A DNA stretch of 15,320 nucleotides from assembly GCA_002398825.1 (NCBI GenBank), contig DHBS01000014.1, positions 99,081 through 114,400 of the forward strand. The letters are read 5' to 3'. Under the pieces are notes generated by a model. That model was not told where the DNA came from. It was given only the letters and a program-made list of their open reading frames with translations, and ran no database searches. The position numbers were made by a program, and so were the translations under genes. Position 1 is the stretch's first letter; every line of letters starts with the position of its first letter. This DNA is from Syntrophomonas sp. UBA4922. Lineage in GTDB: Bacteria > Bacillota > Syntrophomonadia > Syntrophomonadales > Syntrophomonadaceae. Below, in pieces: positions 14,572 through 15,320 of this stretch.

Positions 14572-14596
14572 AAAAAACCCGGGCTAGGCTCCCGGG
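14572..14596 (-). terminator. Terminator of the helical-protein gene
   Basis: Minus strand: CCCGGG, seven-base loop, CCCGGG, then six Ts, an A and six more Ts. It begins 26 bases past the stop of the gene ending at 14622 and separates it from dapB. Confidence 0.8.
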
Positions 14597-14621
14597 CTGA
14601 TTATTGTATGGCTATGGTATT

Positions 14622-15056
14622 TTAGACCTGATTATAAAGCCTGGCCTGGGCCACTACAAATTTTATGATTTCCTGTACCATGCGCCGTTCGGAAAAAGTC
14701 AGGGCAGCCTTTTCGTCTTTGGCACGGTTGACCACTTTCATGAAGCGTTGGGTGCATTTAATCTCATGCCTGATCTTTTCTACGGTTTCCTGTTCCTCAA
14801 CCGTGTAGTAAAGCCGATTCAGGTGGTCTAGTACCAGTTTCTCGCGGTTGGTGAGTGCAATGACCGCGGCTTGTTCCAAAAGCTCATGTTTGCTCAAGTC
14901 ATAACTGAGAAAATTATATATCAAGGCCAGACGCTTGCGTTCTTCGCGCGCAAGCAGTATCTCGGTGCTGATTTCTTTTTTGGAACTCTCCAGTTGCATT
15001 ACCTGTTCCAAAATATTGTTGTATAGACTGACTACCAACTGAGACGTAGTGATCAC
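14622..15056 (-). CDS. Uncharacterised all-helical cytoplasmic protein
   Basis: I do not recognise this 144-residue protein. Seen: almost no Pro or Gly, many Glu, Lys, Leu and Arg, and heptad-like helices throughout (for example LEQVMQLESSKKEISTEILL at 16-35 and TNREKLVLDHLNRLYYTVEE at 69-88); one Cys (101); no signal peptide or membrane segment. Composition suggests a helical bundle or coiled-coil protein. The start is unclear: GTG at 15054-15056 overlaps the GGGAGG ribosome site, and the next candidate, TTG at 15036-15038, is 17 bases beyond it. A real ribosome site, codon-like composition and a clean terminator support a true gene. It stands alone, divergent from the RqcH gene. A function in translation or in the cell envelope would be a guess. 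Confidence 0.75.
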   Translation of the reverse strand: MITTSQLVVSLYNNILEQVMQLESSKKEISTEILLAREERKRLALIYNFLSYDLSKHELLEQAAVIALTNREKLVLDHLNRLYYTVEEQETVEKIRHEIKCTQRFMKVVNRAKDEKAALTFSERRMVQEIIKFVVAQARLYNQV

Positions 15057-15192
15057 CTCCCGGCCATTTAGTTATATTTTTAGTTCTCTGTTCCTTGTGG
15101 TATTCCTCTTATTATTTAAATATTCTGGTCAGAGAAAATCGACAATCAACCGCTTTGCCGTTATTTACCAAACAGATTGTGAGGGTTTTAAA

Positions 15193-15320
15193 ATGCCTTT
15201 TGACGGATTCACCATCGCAGCCATAACCGCAGAATTAAACCTGGCCCTGGCCGGAGCCCGTATTGACAAAATCCACCAGCCGGAAAAAGACGAGCTGGTT
15301 TTTTCCATCCGCATGCTGCA
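15193..15320 (+). CDS. rqcH: NFACT-family protein RqcH (FbpA), first 42 codons
   Basis: Ribosome-associated quality-control factor of the NFACT family, earlier annotated as fibronectin-binding protein; the B. subtilis member adds C-terminal alanine tails to nascent chains on stalled 50S subunits. Seen: MPFDGFTIAAITAELNLALA followed by GARIDKIHQPEKDELVFSIR, the highly conserved NFACT-N opening. The ATG start has GAGGG about seven bases upstream. The gene runs off the right edge, so the rest of NFACT-N, the coiled coil and the NFACT-R domain cannot be checked. It diverges from the helical-protein gene with 136 bases between; weak promoter pairs exist on both strands there (TTGTCG-17-TATTTA minus, TTGTGG-16-TAAATA plus). 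Confidence 0.93.
   Translation, partial: MPFDGFTIAAITAELNLALAGARIDKIHQPEKDELVFSIRML

Noticed and set aside
14384..14577. Lysine riboswitch upstream of dapB
   Set aside because: I could not find the conserved L-box segments on the minus strand, and the promoter positions leave only about 25-58 bases of leader, too short for one.

Overview
The window comes from the chromosome of an endospore-forming, low-to-middle-GC Firmicute, most likely a Clostridia member. Evidence: both subunits of dipicolinate synthase, a SpoIIIE-type DNA translocase, RNase J, a TepA/YlzJ pair, strong AGGAGG-type ribosome sites, and a gene order matching the Bacillus subtilis spoVFA-spoVFB-asd-dapG-dapA-rnjB-tepA-ylzJ-spoIIIE-...-rodZ neighbourhood. 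A syntrophomonad or Desulfotomaculum-like host is a guess from overall similarity; I could not test it.

Layout. Positions 1-5515, minus strand, form a probable operon read right to left: uppP (undecaprenyl-diphosphate phosphatase), spoIIIE/ftsK (DNA translocase), a winged-helix protein fused to a degraded PfkB-type sugar-kinase domain, rodZ (cell-shape protein), and the 5' part of rimO (ribosomal protein S12 methylthiotransferase), which runs off the left edge. Positions 5676-6598, plus strand, hold tepA (ClpP-like protease) and ylzJ, overlapping by ATGA. A 68-nt palindromic REP-like element (6654-6721) lies between ylzJ and the convergent RNase J gene (6732-8396, minus). Next, all on the minus strand, come the lysine/diaminopimelate/dipicolinate genes: dapA, dapG, asd, dpaB, dpaA and dapB (8600-14383). 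A helical protein of unknown function (14622-15056, minus) and the first 42 codons of an NFACT/RqcH protein (15193 on, plus) end the window.

How the genes fit together. dapG, asd, dapA and dapB make the aspartate-to-tetrahydrodipicolinate path for lysine and cell-wall diaminopimelate. DpaA and DpaB divert the DapA product to dipicolinic acid for the spore core. The promoters and terminators I see suggest separate units: dapB alone (own promoters, terminator at 13505-13538); dpaAB from a sporulation-like promoter; asd-dapG-dapA from a strong housekeeping promoter just after dpaB, ending at a very strong terminator; and rnj from its own consensus promoter. SpoIIIE, UppP, RodZ and TepA act on the envelope or in sporulation.

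No phage, CRISPR array, intact insertion sequence, rRNA or tRNA was seen, and I found no clearly new multi-gene system. Points worth a second look: the active-site-less PfkB/winged-helix regulator with its duplicated 3' end and neighbouring 19-bp palindrome; the REP-like palindrome beside an inverted tepA-ylzJ pair; a likely CTG start in dapG; overlapping divergent promoters upstream of dapB with a possible small transcript; and the orphan helical protein beside RqcH.
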